In this document: piece by piece, positions 35,554-44,418 of the stretch
How the letters are laid out: every line of letters starts with the position of its first letter
Numbering within the stretch: position 1 is the stretch's first letter
Assembly (NCBI GenBank): GCA_035574195.1
Contig: DATLZE010000066.1
Coordinates: forward strand, 39,901 to 103,900
DNA length: 64,000 nt
Origin: SG8-41 sp035574195
GTDB taxonomy: Bacteria > Pseudomonadota > Gammaproteobacteria > Burkholderiales > SG8-41
Direction: 5' to 3'
Notes under the pieces: model-generated
What the model was told of the DNA's origin: nothing
What the model saw: only the letters and a program-made list of their open reading frames with translations
The model's database searches: none
Made by a program: the position numbers and the translations under genes

Positions 35554-37347
35554 ATGCAGCACATCCGCAATTTCTCGATCATCGCGCACGTAGACCACGG
35601 CAAATCCACGCTCGCCGACCGCTTCATCGAGCTGTGCGGCGGCCTCGCCGAGCGCGAGATGGAGGACCAGGTGCTCGACTCGATGGAGCTCGAGCGCGAG
35701 CGCGGCATCACTATCAAGGCGCAGACCGCCGCGCTCGAGTACCGCGCGCGCGACGGCGGCCACTATCTCCTCAATCTCATAGACACCCCGGGTCACGTGG
35801 ATTTCTCGTACGAGGTGTCGCGCTCGCTGGCGGCGTGCGAGGGGGCGTTGCTGGTAGTGGACGCCTCCCAAGGCGTGGAGGCCCAGACGGTGGCCAACTG
35901 CTACACCGCGGTCGAGCAGGGCGTCGAGGTCGTCCCGGTGCTGAACAAGATGGACCTGCCACAGGCCGATCCCGCGCGCGTGATCGGAGAGATCGAGGAC
36001 ATCGTCGGCATATCGGCCCGCGACGCGCTGCGCGTAAGCGCCAAGACCGGAGAAGGCGTGCAAGATGTCCTGGAGGCGGTGATCCGGCGGATTCCGCCGC
36101 CGCGGGGCGACCGGGGCGCCCCGCTCAAGGCGTTGATCATAGATTCGTGGTTCGACAACTACGTCGGCGTGGTCATGCTGGTGCGCGTGGTGGACGGGAC
36201 GCTCGGGCCCGGAGACCGCATCCTGCTCATGTCCACCGGTGCCGTCTATCCCTGCGAGCGGGTGGGCGTGTTCACGCCCAAGGCGCGCGACCGGGACATG
36301 CTCTCCGCGGGCGAGGTGGGCTACGTCGTCGCCGGCATCAAAGAGCTGAAGGCCGCCCGCGTCGGTGACACCGTGACCGCCGCCGCGCGCCCCGCAGCGC
36401 AACCGCTGCCCGGCTTCAAGGAAATCAAGCCGCAGGTGTTCGCCGGGCTCTACCCGGTGGACCCGAACGAATACGGGGCGCTGCGCGACGCGCTGCAAAA
36501 GCTCCAGCTGAACGACGCCGCGCTGCGCTTCGAGCCGGAATCCTCGCAGGCGCTCGGCTTCGGCTTCCGCTGCGGCTTTCTCGGGCTGCTACACCTCGAC
36601 ATCGTACAGGAGCGGCTCGAGCGCGAATACGGCATGAACCTCATCACGACCGCACCGACTGTCGTCTACCAGGTACTGTTGCGCGACGGCTCGGTGCTCG
36701 AGATCGAAAACCCCTCGCGCCTGCCCGATCCCGGAAAGATCGCGGAGATCCGGGAGCCCGTCATCCGCGCCTCCATCCTGGTGCCGCACGACTACGTCGG
36801 CCCGGTGATCACGCTCGCCAACCAGAAGCGCGGCATCCAGCGCAACCTCCAGTACATGGGCCGGCAGGCGGTGCTCACCTACGAGCTGCCGCTCAGCGAG
36901 GTGGTGATGGACTTCTTCGACCGGCTGAAGTCGGTCTCGCGCGGCTACGCCTCGCTCGACTACGATTTCCTCGAATACCGCGCGGGCGACCTGGTGCGGC
37001 TCGACATCCTGATCAACGGCGAGCGGGTTGACGCGCTGTCCCTGATCGTGCACCGCACGAGCGCGCAGAGCCGCGGGCGCGAGCTCGCGGCCCGCATGCG
37101 CGAGCTCATCCCGCGCCAGATGTTCGACGTCGCGGTACAGGCCGCGATCGGCTCGCAAATCATCGCACGCGAGACGGTGCGGGCACTGCGCAAGAACGTG
37201 CTCGCCAAGTGCTACGGGGGCGACGTCACGCGCAAGAAGAAACTGCTCGAGAGGCAGAAAGCCGGCAAGAAGCGCATGAAACAGGTGGGCAGCGTCGAGA
37301 TCCCCCAGGAGGCGTTTCTCGCCATCCTCAAGGTGGAGCGCCAGTGA
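35554..37347 (+). CDS. lepA: Elongation factor 4 (back-translocating GTPase LepA)
   Basis: LepA is a ribosome-binding GTPase thought to act in initiation or ribosome assembly. The 597 residues begin with the P-loop IIAHVDHGKSTLADRFIELC. Switch I/II follow (GITIKAQTA, DTPGHVDFSYEVSRSL), then NKMDLPQADP. The LepA-specific C-terminal domain has KCYGGDVTRKKKLLERQKAG and KKRMKQVG. Length is normal. The stop overlaps the lepB GTG (GTGA), the usual coupling to signal peptidase. Confidence 0.97.
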   Translation: MQHIRNFSIIAHVDHGKSTLADRFIELCGGLAEREMEDQVLDSMELERERGITIKAQTAALEYRARDGGHYLLNLIDTPGHVDFSYEVSRSLAACEGALLVVDASQGVEAQTVANCYTAVEQGVEVVPVLNKMDLPQADPARVIGEIEDIVGISARDALRVSAKTGEGVQDVLEAVIRRIPPPRGDRGAPLKALIIDSWFDNYVGVVMLVRVVDGTLGPGDRILLMSTGAVYPCERVGVFTPKARDRDMLSAGEVGYVVAGIKELKAARVGDTVTAAARPAAQPLPGFKEIKPQVFAGLYPVDPNEYGALRDALQKLQLNDAALRFEPESSQALGFGFRCGFLGLLHLDIVQERLEREYGMNLITTAPTVVYQVLLRDGSVLEIENPSRLPDPGKIAEIREPVIRASILVPHDYVGPVITLANQKRGIQRNLQYMGRQAVLTYELPLSEVVMDFFDRLKSVSRGYASLDYDFLEYRAGDLVRLDILINGERVDALSLIVHRTSAQSRGRELAARMRELIPRQMFDVAVQAAIGSQIIARETVRALRKNVLAKCYGGDVTRKKKLLERQKAGKKRMKQVGSVEIPQEAFLAILKVERQ

Positions 37348-38147
37348 ATTTCGCGCTGATCCTGTTTTTGCTGCTCGTCGCGACCGGCACGATCTGGGCG
37401 CTCGACCGCCTGTGGCTCGCGAAGCGGCGCCCGCCCGCAAGCGCCGAGCCCTGGTGGGTGGAATATCCGAAGAGCTTCTTCCCGGTGATCCTGGTGGTGT
37501 TCTTGCTGCGCTCGTTCCTGGTCGAGCCGTTCAAGATCCCCTCGGGCTCGATGCTACCGACGCTGCTGGTAGGTGACTTCATCCTGGTGAACAAGTTCAC
37601 GTACGGCATCCGGCTGCCGATCGTCAACGTCAAGGTGCTCGACGTGAACCAGCCCAGGCGCGGAGAGATCATGGTCTTCCGCTACCCCGAGAACCCCGGC
37701 CTCGACTACATCAAGCGCGTGATCGGGCTGCCGGGCGACCGCATCACCTACCGCGACAAGCGGCTGTGGATCAACGGAGAGGAGGTCCGAGTACGGCCGA
37801 ACGGTGAGTATAATTATCTCGAGGGCGGCTTGAACTTCGTCACGGCGCAGATGCTGATCGAGGAGCTGGACGGGCGGCCTCACGCGATCCTCATTCAGCC
37901 GGAAGTGCCCAGCGTGCACCTGTCGGGGGTGCGGCTGTTTCCCTTCCGCGACAATTGCGCCTACAATGAATCGGGATTCAGCTGCACCGTGCCGCCAGGG
38001 CATTATTTTCTGATGGGCGACAACCGCGACAGCAGCAGCGACAGCCGCTACTGGGGCTTCGTCCCGGAGGCGAACATCGTGGGCAAGGCGTTCATGATCT
38101 GGTGGAACTTCGATGAATTGAAGAGGATCGGGCGGATCATCAACTGA
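37344..38147 (+). CDS. lepB: Signal peptidase I
   Basis: LepB removes signal peptides at the periplasmic face of the inner membrane. The 267 residues have an N-terminal membrane helix (FALILFLLLVATGTIWAL) and a second helix just before the active site. The catalytic Ser69 lies in PSGSMLPTLLVGD and Lys124 in YIKRVIGLPGD. The closing box is GHYFLMGDNRDSSSDSRYWG. The start is GTG 37344 overlapping the lepA stop. Confidence 0.96.
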   Translation: MNFALILFLLLVATGTIWALDRLWLAKRRPPASAEPWWVEYPKSFFPVILVVFLLRSFLVEPFKIPSGSMLPTLLVGDFILVNKFTYGIRLPIVNVKVLDVNQPRRGEIMVFRYPENPGLDYIKRVIGLPGDRITYRDKRLWINGEEVRVRPNGEYNYLEGGLNFVTAQMLIEELDGRPHAILIQPEVPSVHLSGVRLFPFRDNCAYNESGFSCTVPPGHYFLMGDNRDSSSDSRYWGFVPEANIVGKAFMIWWNFDELKRIGRIIN

Positions 38148-38158
38148 AAGGATGGATC

Positions 38159-38515
38159 ATGCGCAGGCAGAGAGGGATAACCCTGTCCGGGTTCATACTG
38201 TGGGCGATCGTGCTGGTGGTGCTCGCGCTGCTCGGCTTCCGTATCGGCCCCCCGTACTTCGAGTACATCACGATCCAGAATCAGCTCAGGGCGATCGCCA
38301 AGGATCCCGAGGCGCGCAGCGGCCTGCGGCGTGACGTCGAGAACGCCTTTTCCCGGCGCGCGTCCATCGAGAACATCAAGTCGGTCTCGGCCAAGGACAT
38401 CCAGATCTCCAAGCAAGGCGAGCAACTGGTCCTGAGCGTGGATTACTCGGTTTGCGTGCCGGTCGTCGCCAACATCAGAGCGTGCATGGACTACAGCGCG
38501 AGCTCCGCGAAATAG
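38159..38515 (+). CDS. DUF4845 membrane-anchored protein
   Basis: The 118-residue protein has a pilin-like N terminus (QRGITLSGFILWAIVLVVLA) giving one membrane helix, and a soluble tail with YFEYITIQNQLRAIAKDPEA and LVLSVDYSVCVPVVANI. It matches the DUF4845 family that commonly sits between lepB and rnc in betaproteobacteria. The function is unknown; the two tail Cys residues could form a disulfide if the tail is periplasmic. It is 11 bases after lepB. Confidence 0.82.
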   Translation: MRRQRGITLSGFILWAIVLVVLALLGFRIGPPYFEYITIQNQLRAIAKDPEARSGLRRDVENAFSRRASIENIKSVSAKDIQISKQGEQLVLSVDYSVCVPVVANIRACMDYSASSAK

Positions 38516-38539
38516 GGACGAGCGGTTCCCATCCGGTGC

Positions 38540-39211
38540 ATGGACCTCGCGGGATTCGGACGCAGCATCGGCCACGGCTTCTCCGACCCTGAGCTGTTGC
38601 GCCGCGCGCTCACGCACCGCAGCCACAGCGCGGCGCACAACGAGCGCCTGGAATTCCTGGGCGACAGCGTCCTCAACTGCGCGGTCGCGCTCGAGCTCTA
38701 CCACAAGTTTCCTCGGCTGACCGAGGGCGAGCTCTCGCGCCTGCGCGCGAACCTCGTGAACCAGCAGTCGCTCGCCGCCGCCGCGCATCGCTTCTCTTTC
38801 GGCGAGCACCTGCGGCTGGGGGAGGGCGAGATGAAGAGCGGTGGCGCGCGCCGCCCTTCCATCCTCGCCAACGCGGTGGAGGCAGTGGTCGGTGCCGCTT
38901 TCCTCGACGGCGGCTTCGAGAGCGCACGCCGCGTGGTGCGCACTTTGCTCGGCGAATCGCTCGATACCATAGATCCCGCCACCACAGGCAAAGACCCGAA
39001 GACGCTGCTCCAGGAATACCTCCAGGCGCGCCGCATCGCGCTACCTCAGTACTCCGTGATCGCGACGCGCGGCGAGGCGCACGAGCAGCAGTTCCAGGTC
39101 GAATGCCTGATCCCGGAGCTCAATATCCGCTCGGTCGGCGAGGGCACCAGCCGGCGCAGCGCGGAGCAGGAAGCCGCGCGCCAGGCCTATGAGCTCGCGC
39201 AGCGCGCCTGA
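38540..39211 (+). CDS. rnc: Ribonuclease III
   Basis: RNase III cuts double-stranded RNA, including the 30S rRNA precursor. The 223-residue protein has the catalytic signature NERLEFLGDSVLNCAVALEL, then ILANAVEAVVGAAFLDGGFE. A C-terminal dsRNA-binding domain follows (DPKTLLQEYLQARRIALPQY to RRSAEQEAARQAYELAQ). The 3' end overlaps the era start by 23 bases. Confidence 0.96.
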   Translation: MDLAGFGRSIGHGFSDPELLRRALTHRSHSAAHNERLEFLGDSVLNCAVALELYHKFPRLTEGELSRLRANLVNQQSLAAAAHRFSFGEHLRLGEGEMKSGGARRPSILANAVEAVVGAAFLDGGFESARRVVRTLLGESLDTIDPATTGKDPKTLLQEYLQARRIALPQYSVIATRGEAHEQQFQVECLIPELNIRSVGEGTSRRSAEQEAARQAYELAQRA

Positions 39212-40100
39212 GGCGCCCCCCGAACATCGCGCCGGTCACGTCGCGATCGTCGGCCGCCCGAACGTCGGCAAGTCCTCGCTGCTCAACCGGCTGGTCGGCG
39301 CCAAGATCAGCATCACCTCGCGCAAGCCCCAGACCACGCGCCGGCGCGTGACCGGAATTGTCACGCTCCCGCACGCCCAGATCGCGTTCGTGGACACGCC
39401 CGGCTACCAGACAGAGCACCTGTCGGCGCTCAATCGCGCGATGAACCGCGACGTCACCGCGAGCCTCGGCGAGGTGGACGCCGTGCTCTGGGTAGTGGAG
39501 GCCCTGCGCTACGACGCGCGCGACGAGGAATTGGCGAAGCTGCTGCCGCCGGGTGCGCCGGTCGTGCTCGCGATCAACAAAACCGACCTCGTGAAGGACA
39601 AGAGGGAGCTTCTGCCCTTCATCGCGCGACTCTCCGCGCAGCGCGAGTTCGCGGCAGTGGTTCCGGTTTCAGCGACACGCGGTATCCAGCTCGACGAGCT
39701 TCTCGAGGCACTGGTGCCGCTGCTGCCGCAGGGGCCACGACTCTACGAGGAGGACGAAATCACCACTGCCAGCGAGCGTTTTCTCGCGGCAGAGCTGTTG
39801 CGCGAAAAGCTGTTCCGGTTGCTGGGCGAGGAGCTGCCGTACGCGACCGCCGTCGAGATCGAGCAGTTCCGGGAGGAAGGCGCGCTGCGCCGCATCCACG
39901 CCGTGATCCTGGTAGACAAGGAAAGCCAGAAGCCGATCGTGATCGGGAAGGGAGGCGAGAAGCTCAAGGCGATCGCCGCCCAGGCGCGCGAGGACATGGA
40001 GCGGCTGTTCGGCGGTAAAGTGTTCCTGCAAGTGTGGGTCAAGGTGCGGCGCGGCTGGGCCGAGAACGAAGCCGTGCTCAGGCGCATGGGTTACGGATGA
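39189..40100 (+). CDS. era: GTPase Era
   Basis: Era is an essential GTPase that binds the 16S rRNA 3' end during 30S assembly. The 303 residues have G1 VGRPNVGKSSLLNRLVG, G2 ITSRKPQTTRRRVTGIV, G3 FVDTPGYQ and G4 AINKTDLV. The KH domain has VIGKGGEKLKAIAAQAREDM. It overlaps rnc by 23 bases and recO by 4 (ATGA), so rnc-era-recO are translationally linked. Confidence 0.97.
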   Translation: MSSRSAPEAPPEHRAGHVAIVGRPNVGKSSLLNRLVGAKISITSRKPQTTRRRVTGIVTLPHAQIAFVDTPGYQTEHLSALNRAMNRDVTASLGEVDAVLWVVEALRYDARDEELAKLLPPGAPVVLAINKTDLVKDKRELLPFIARLSAQREFAAVVPVSATRGIQLDELLEALVPLLPQGPRLYEEDEITTASERFLAAELLREKLFRLLGEELPYATAVEIEQFREEGALRRIHAVILVDKESQKPIVIGKGGEKLKAIAAQAREDMERLFGGKVFLQVWVKVRRGWAENEAVLRRMGYG

Positions 40101-40846
40101 GCGGGCGGGAAACAGGTGTGGCGGCTCCGGGAACGCACCGCGCGCACGCACAGCCGGCCTACGTGCTGCACAGCTACCCGTACCGCGAGAGCAGCCTGGT
40201 GGTGGAGGCGTTCACCCGCGATTGCGGGCGGATCGCGCTCGTGGCGCGCGGTGCGCGTCGGCAGAAATCGGCGCTGCGCGGCGTGCTGCTTGCGTTCCAG
40301 CCGCTGCTGCTGTCGTGGTCCGGGCGGGGCGAGCTGCGCACCCTCACCGGAGCGGAATGGGACGGCCCCTACGCGCCGCTCAAAGGCCGGGCCCTGGTCT
40401 GCGGTTTTTATTTGAACGAGTTGCTGCTGAAATTCCTCGCACGCGACGATCCTCACGAGCGGCTGTACGCGACCTATGCGGGCACGCTGGCGGAGCTCGC
40501 GCGAGAGGAGCAGCAGGCGGCGACCCTGCGGCGTTTCGAAGTGAGCCTGCTGCGCGAGCTGGGGTACGCGGTGACGCTCGACCGCGACGTCGAGAGCGGC
40601 GAGCCGATCCAGGGGGCGCGGCGCTATCGCTACCTCCCCGAGCGAGGGCCGGTCGCTGCCGGTGCGGCCGCGGCGGAGGGGGTAGAATTGGCGGGGCAGA
40701 CGCTGCTCGACATGCAGGCCGGCGATTACACGAGCGCTGTCACGCTGCAACAGAGCAGAACACTGATGCGCGCGCTCATCAACCATCATCTCGGAGGCCA
40801 GGTGCTGCACACGCGCCGGTTGCTGCGCGACCTGCAGGAGCTGTGA
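40097..40846 (+). CDS. recO: DNA repair protein RecO
   Basis: RecO works with RecF and RecR to load RecA onto SSB-coated gaps. The 249-residue protein has an N-terminal OB fold (AYVLHSYPYRESSLVVEAFT, RIALVARGARRQKSALRGVL). The helical part has GFYLNELLLKFLARDDPHER and LRRFEVSLLRELGYAV. The C terminus contains ALINHHLGGQVLHTRRLLRD. The ATG is inside the era stop; its own stop overlaps the pdxJ ATG by one base. Confidence 0.94.
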   Translation: MSGRETGVAAPGTHRAHAQPAYVLHSYPYRESSLVVEAFTRDCGRIALVARGARRQKSALRGVLLAFQPLLLSWSGRGELRTLTGAEWDGPYAPLKGRALVCGFYLNELLLKFLARDDPHERLYATYAGTLAELAREEQQAATLRRFEVSLLRELGYAVTLDRDVESGEPIQGARRYRYLPERGPVAAGAAAAEGVELAGQTLLDMQAGDYTSAVTLQQSRTLMRALINHHLGGQVLHTRRLLRDLQEL

Positions 40847-41565
40847 TGCTGCTCGGTGTCAACATTGACCACGTCGCGACCCTGCGCCAGGCCCGCCGCA
40901 CCCGTTATCCCAGCCCGGTCGAGGCGGCGCTCGCGGCCGAGGAGGCGGGTGCCGACTACATCACGCTGCACCTGCGCGAGGACCGCCGCCACATCCAGGA
41001 CGAGGATGTGATGGCCATTCGCGGCCTGTTGCGCACGCACCTGAACCTCGAGGCCGCGGTCACGCCGGAGATGATCGCATTCGCCCGACGAGTGAGGCCC
41101 CGCGACGTTTGCCTGGTTCCAGAGCGGCGCGAGGAGCTCACCACCGAGGGCGGGCTCGATGTCGCGCACCATTTCGAGCGGATCGCGGCGGCCTGCCGCG
41201 AGCTGCGGGATTCAGGCATCCGGGTGTCGCTGTTCATCGATCCCGATCCCGTCCAGATCGACGCTGCGGCACGGACCGGAGCGCCGGTCGTCGAGCTGCA
41301 CACGGGGCGCTACGCCGAGGCGCCCGACGCGGCAGGACAGGAGCGCGAGCTCGCGACGATCCGGCAAGCCGCCGCGTACGCGGCGGAGCGGGGGCTGCAG
41401 GTGAACGCGGGACACGGCCTGAATTACGACAACGTCCGGCCCGTGGCAGCCGTTCCCCAGATACGCGAACTCAATATCGGTCACGCCATCGTCGCCCGCG
41501 CGGTTTTCGTCGGCATCGCGCAGGCGGTGCGCGAAATGAAAGCCCTGATGCGCTCGGCGCGATGA
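40846..41565 (+). CDS. pdxJ: Pyridoxine 5'-phosphate synthase
   Basis: PdxJ closes the pyridine ring from 3-amino-2-oxopropyl phosphate and DXP, the last ring step of vitamin B6 synthesis. The 239-residue TIM barrel begins LGVNIDHVATLRQARRTRYP. It contains YITLHLREDRRHIQDEDV, NLEAAVTPEMI, CLVPERREELTTEGGLDV and VNAGHGLNYDNV. It lies between recO and acpS, with one- and four-base overlaps; the pdxJ-acpS pair is widely conserved. Confidence 0.96.
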   Translation: MLLGVNIDHVATLRQARRTRYPSPVEAALAAEEAGADYITLHLREDRRHIQDEDVMAIRGLLRTHLNLEAAVTPEMIAFARRVRPRDVCLVPERREELTTEGGLDVAHHFERIAAACRELRDSGIRVSLFIDPDPVQIDAAARTGAPVVELHTGRYAEAPDAAGQERELATIRQAAAYAAERGLQVNAGHGLNYDNVRPVAAVPQIRELNIGHAIVARAVFVGIAQAVREMKALMRSAR

Positions 41566-41942
41566 TCTACGGCATCGGCATTGACGTGGTGGAACCGCGG
41601 CGAGTCGAGCGGCTGGTCGCGCGCTACGGCGAGCGCTTCGCCCGCCGGTTGCTCACGCCGCAGGAATGGCCGGCCTACCTCAGAACCGCGCGGCCGGTGC
41701 TGTTTCTCGCCAACCGCTTCGCGGCCAAAGAAGCCTTCTCCAAGGCGATGGGGACGGGTTTTCGCTACCCGGTCACGCTCCAGTGCATCAGCGTGGTGCA
41801 GAATGCGGCGGGCAAGCCCAGCCTTGCGTTCCACCCCAACCTCGAGCGGCTGGTCAGGGAGCGCGGCATCACCGGGCACCATCTCACGATCAGCGACGAG
41901 AGCTCGCTCGCCTGCGCCTGCGTGGTGCTCGAGAGCGGATGA
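41562..41942 (+). CDS. acpS: Holo-[acyl-carrier-protein] synthase
   Basis: AcpS transfers 4'-phosphopantetheine from CoA to Ser of apo-ACP; the ACP of this genome is at 62998-63237 (Ser37). The 126 residues have the family start IYGIGIDVVEPRRVERLVAR with the metal-binding Asp. LANRFAAKEAFSKAMGTGF follows, then a C-terminal HHLTISDESSLACACVVLE. It overlaps pdxJ and nagZ by four bases each. Confidence 0.95.
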   Translation: MIYGIGIDVVEPRRVERLVARYGERFARRLLTPQEWPAYLRTARPVLFLANRFAAKEAFSKAMGTGFRYPVTLQCISVVQNAAGKPSLAFHPNLERLVRERGITGHHLTISDESSLACACVVLESG

Positions 41943-43003
41943 GCGCGAGGCGGCTTCCGCTCGGGCCAGTGATGCTGGATGTCGCGGGTCCCGAGCTCGA
42001 CGCGGCGGACTGGCGGCGGCTCACGCACCCGCTGGTGGGCGGCGTCATCCTGTTCTCGCGCAACTACACCGGTCCGGAGCAGCTCGCGCGCCTCACGGCG
42101 GAAATCCATTCGCTGCGCACCCCGCCGCTGATCATCGCGGTGGACCATGAAGGCGGCCGGGTGCAGCGATTTCGCGAGGGGTTCACCGCCATCCCCCCGA
42201 TGCGCGAGCTGGGGCGGCTATGGGACGCCGGAGCGCAGCACGCACTGCACCTCGCTCGCGAAATCGGCTTCGTGCTAGCGGCCGAGCTGCGCGCTCACGG
42301 GGTGGACGTGAGCTTCGCGCCCGTGCTCGACGTGGACCATGGAGCGAGCAGCGTGATCGGCGACCGGGCGCTGCATTCCGATCCGGAGGTGGTGGCGGAG
42401 CTCGCGCGCGCACTGCTGCAAGGGCTGCGCCAGGGCGGCATGAGCGGGGTCGGCAAGCATTTTCCCGGGCACGGCTACGTGCGCGCCGACTCGCACGCCG
42501 AGCTGCCGGTGGACGAGCGCGACTACCAGGACATCGAGGTGGCCGATCTCGTGCCGTTCCGGCGCGCAATCGGCGCCGGGCTCGGCAGCATCATGCCCGC
42601 CCACGTGCTCTATCCCCGAGTGGACGGGCGCCCGGCCGGCTTTTCTCCGGTGTGGATCAAGCAGATCCTGCGCGGGCGCCTCGGCTTCGACGGGGTGGTG
42701 TTCAGCGACGACCTCGGCATGGAGGCGGCGGGAGCGGCGGGCGGCGTCGTCGAGCGCGCACGCGCGGCGCTTGCGGCGGGCTGCGACATGGTGCTCATCT
42801 GCAACGATCCGGAGGGCGCCGAGGAGCTGCTGAAAGGGCTCGATTACGCGATGCCGGCAGTGGGACTCGCCCGGCTCGCGCGCCTGCACGCGCGGCCGCA
42901 TTTCGAGAGCATGGCGCGGCTGCGCGAGGACGCGCGCTACGCCCGCGCGCTGCAGGCGATCGCCAGCGCCGGGCGGCGCGAGGGCGAGCTTCCTCTCGGC
43001 TGA
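41939..43003 (+). CDS. nagZ: Beta-N-acetylhexosaminidase (GH3)
   Basis: NagZ is a cytosolic enzyme that releases GlcNAc from anhydromuropeptides in peptidoglycan recycling. The 354 residues have LIIAVDHEGGRVQRFREGFT. The GH3 NagZ motif GVGKHFPGHGYVRADSHAEL contains the His that serves as acid/base in this family. The nucleophile Asp lies in GVVFSDDLGMEAAG. Length agrees with proteobacterial NagZ. It ends the overlapped lepA-nagZ run. Confidence 0.95.
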   Translation: MSARRLPLGPVMLDVAGPELDAADWRRLTHPLVGGVILFSRNYTGPEQLARLTAEIHSLRTPPLIIAVDHEGGRVQRFREGFTAIPPMRELGRLWDAGAQHALHLAREIGFVLAAELRAHGVDVSFAPVLDVDHGASSVIGDRALHSDPEVVAELARALLQGLRQGGMSGVGKHFPGHGYVRADSHAELPVDERDYQDIEVADLVPFRRAIGAGLGSIMPAHVLYPRVDGRPAGFSPVWIKQILRGRLGFDGVVFSDDLGMEAAGAAGGVVERARAALAAGCDMVLICNDPEGAEELLKGLDYAMPAVGLARLARLHARPHFESMARLREDARYARALQAIASAGRREGELPLG

Positions 43004-43018
43004 GGGACTCGGCAGGGA

Positions 43019-43060
43019 GGACAAATGGTCAACGGAGAATGGCTCGTCGGCCATTTATCC
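43019..43060. repeat. Inverted-repeat element A between nagZ and efp
   Basis: GGACAAATGG (43019-43028) and CCATTTATCC (43051-43060) form arms matching at 9 of 10 positions around a 22-base loop. It lies between two converging genes and could act as a bidirectional terminator, although no T-run follows. Its arms and flanks resemble element B at 46865-46898. Confidence 0.6.
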
Positions 43061-43108
43061 GAGACCCGGTCTCCTTGATGACGGCGCACGGACTCGAGCC
43101 ATGCGCTC

Positions 43109-43675
43109 TCATGCGCGCTCGATATACTCGCCGGAATCGGTGCTGACCTTGATGCGCTCGCCTTCCAGGATGAACTGCGGCACCATCACGGTGATGCCGG
43201 TTTCGGTGCGGGCCGGCTTGAACGAGCCGGTCGCGGTCGCACCCTTCAGATTGGGCTCGGTCTCGACCACGGTCAGGATCACGGTCGGGGGCAGCTGCAC
43301 GCCGATCGGCCGGTCATTGTGGAAGTTGACCTGCACGTCAGTGCTGGGCAGGAGGTAACCGGTCTGCCCCTCGAGGAAATCGGCGGGCAGCGTGAGCTGC
43401 TCGAAGGTCTCCTTGTCCATGAACACGTAGTGGTCGCCGTCGTTGTAGAGGTATTGCATCTCGCGCGACTCGACGAAGGCGCGCTCGACCTTGTCCTCGG
43501 TGCGGATGCGCTCGTTTTTCTTGGTCCCCGACTCCAGGTCCTTCATTTCGACCTGCATGAAGGCCCCGCCGCGGCCTCCGACGTGAACGTGATAGGCTTT
43601 GAGCACGCGCCAGACACGGTTGTCCCATTCGATCAGGTTGCCGGCGCGGATTTCGGTCGCCAGGACTTTGGCCAT
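43109..43675 (-). CDS. efp: Elongation factor P, Arg at the modification site
   Basis: EF-P relieves ribosome stalling at consecutive prolines. The 188-residue protein has three beta-barrel domains (ATEIRAGNLIEWDNRVWRVL, EQLTLPADFLEGQTGYLLPS, GEYIERA at the end). The tip loop of domain I is HVGGRGGAF, so Arg35 stands where E. coli has beta-lysylated Lys34. Arg-type EF-P is rhamnosylated by EarP in other bacteria, but earP is not adjacent here. The rest resembles alphaproteobacterial-type EF-P more than the usual Arg type. Confidence 0.94.
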   Translation of the reverse strand: MAKVLATEIRAGNLIEWDNRVWRVLKAYHVHVGGRGGAFMQVEMKDLESGTKKNERIRTEDKVERAFVESREMQYLYNDGDHYVFMDKETFEQLTLPADFLEGQTGYLLPSTDVQVNFHNDRPIGVQLPPTVILTVVETEPNLKGATATGSFKPARTETGITVMVPQFILEGERIKVSTDSGEYIERA

Positions 43676-43728
43676 TTCGCGGTGTCCATCTGAAAAAGCG
43701 CGTAATTCTACACCAGGCGGCGCGCGCG

Positions 43729-44418
43729 GTGCCCGCTTTTTCTCCGGATTGCAGGCTGTGTCCGAGGCTTGCACGCCATCTCGATCGCGTGCGCGCGCAA
43801 TATCCGGGCTATCACGCCCGTCCGGTCGCACCCTTCGGTCCGGCCCGCGCCCGGCTGCTGGTGGTGGGGCTCGCGCCCGGGTTGCACGGGGCCAACCGCA
43901 CCGGCCGACCCTTCACCGGAGACCATGCCGGCCTGCTGCTCTACGAGGCGCTCCACCGCCACGGCTTCGCCAGCCAGGCGGTAGCGCGCAATGCGCGCGA
44001 CGGGCTGCGCCTGGAAGGCTGCCGCATCACCAACGCAGTCAAGTGCCTGCCACCGGCGAACCGGCCGCTGTCCCACGAGGTGCGCCGCTGCAACGCGTAT
44101 CTTCAGGCCGAGATCGCGCAGTTGCCGCAAGGGGCGGCGATCCTGGCGCTCGGCAGGACCGCGCACGAGGCGGTGCTGATGGCGCTCGGGCTGCCGCGCG
44201 CGGAATTCCTGTTTCGCCACGGCGCGCGCCACGCGCTCGCGCGCGGGCTCACGCTTTTCGATAGCTACCACTGCAGCCGCTATAATACGCAGACCCGGCG
44301 CCTCACTCCGGAAATGTTCGCGGGCGTCGTGGCCGCCATACGCGAGCACTTGTCGTGTTCGATCCCGCTGCGATCATCTCGAGCCTGCCGCACCTCCCGG
44401 GGGTCTACCGCATGCTGA
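43729..44418 (+). CDS. Uracil-DNA glycosylase, family 5-like (UdgB)
   Basis: The enzyme should excise uracil from DNA. The 229 residues have a Cys pair near the N terminus (DCRLCPRLARH), probably with later Cys ligands of a 4Fe-4S cluster. The motif LLVVGLAPGLHGANRTGRPF and GDHAGLLLYEALHRHGF fits family 5 rather than family 4. The C-terminal motif is DSYHCSRYNTQTRRLTPEMF. The start is GTG 43729. The last 64 bases overlap uvrC, so two repair genes share sequence. Confidence 0.85.
   Translation: MPAFSPDCRLCPRLARHLDRVRAQYPGYHARPVAPFGPARARLLVVGLAPGLHGANRTGRPFTGDHAGLLLYEALHRHGFASQAVARNARDGLRLEGCRITNAVKCLPPANRPLSHEVRRCNAYLQAEIAQLPQGAAILALGRTAHEAVLMALGLPRAEFLFRHGARHALARGLTLFDSYHCSRYNTQTRRLTPEMFAGVVAAIREHLSCSIPLRSSRACRTSRGSTAC
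44257..44286 (+). promoter_or_regulatory. Candidate uvrC promoter inside the glycosylase gene
   Basis: TTCGAT (44257-44262) and a perfect TATAAT (44281-44286) are separated by 18 bases. They lie 69 bases before the uvrC GTG, and ACGC follows the -10 as in other candidates here. It would let uvrC be expressed separately from the upstream gene. Confidence 0.45.
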
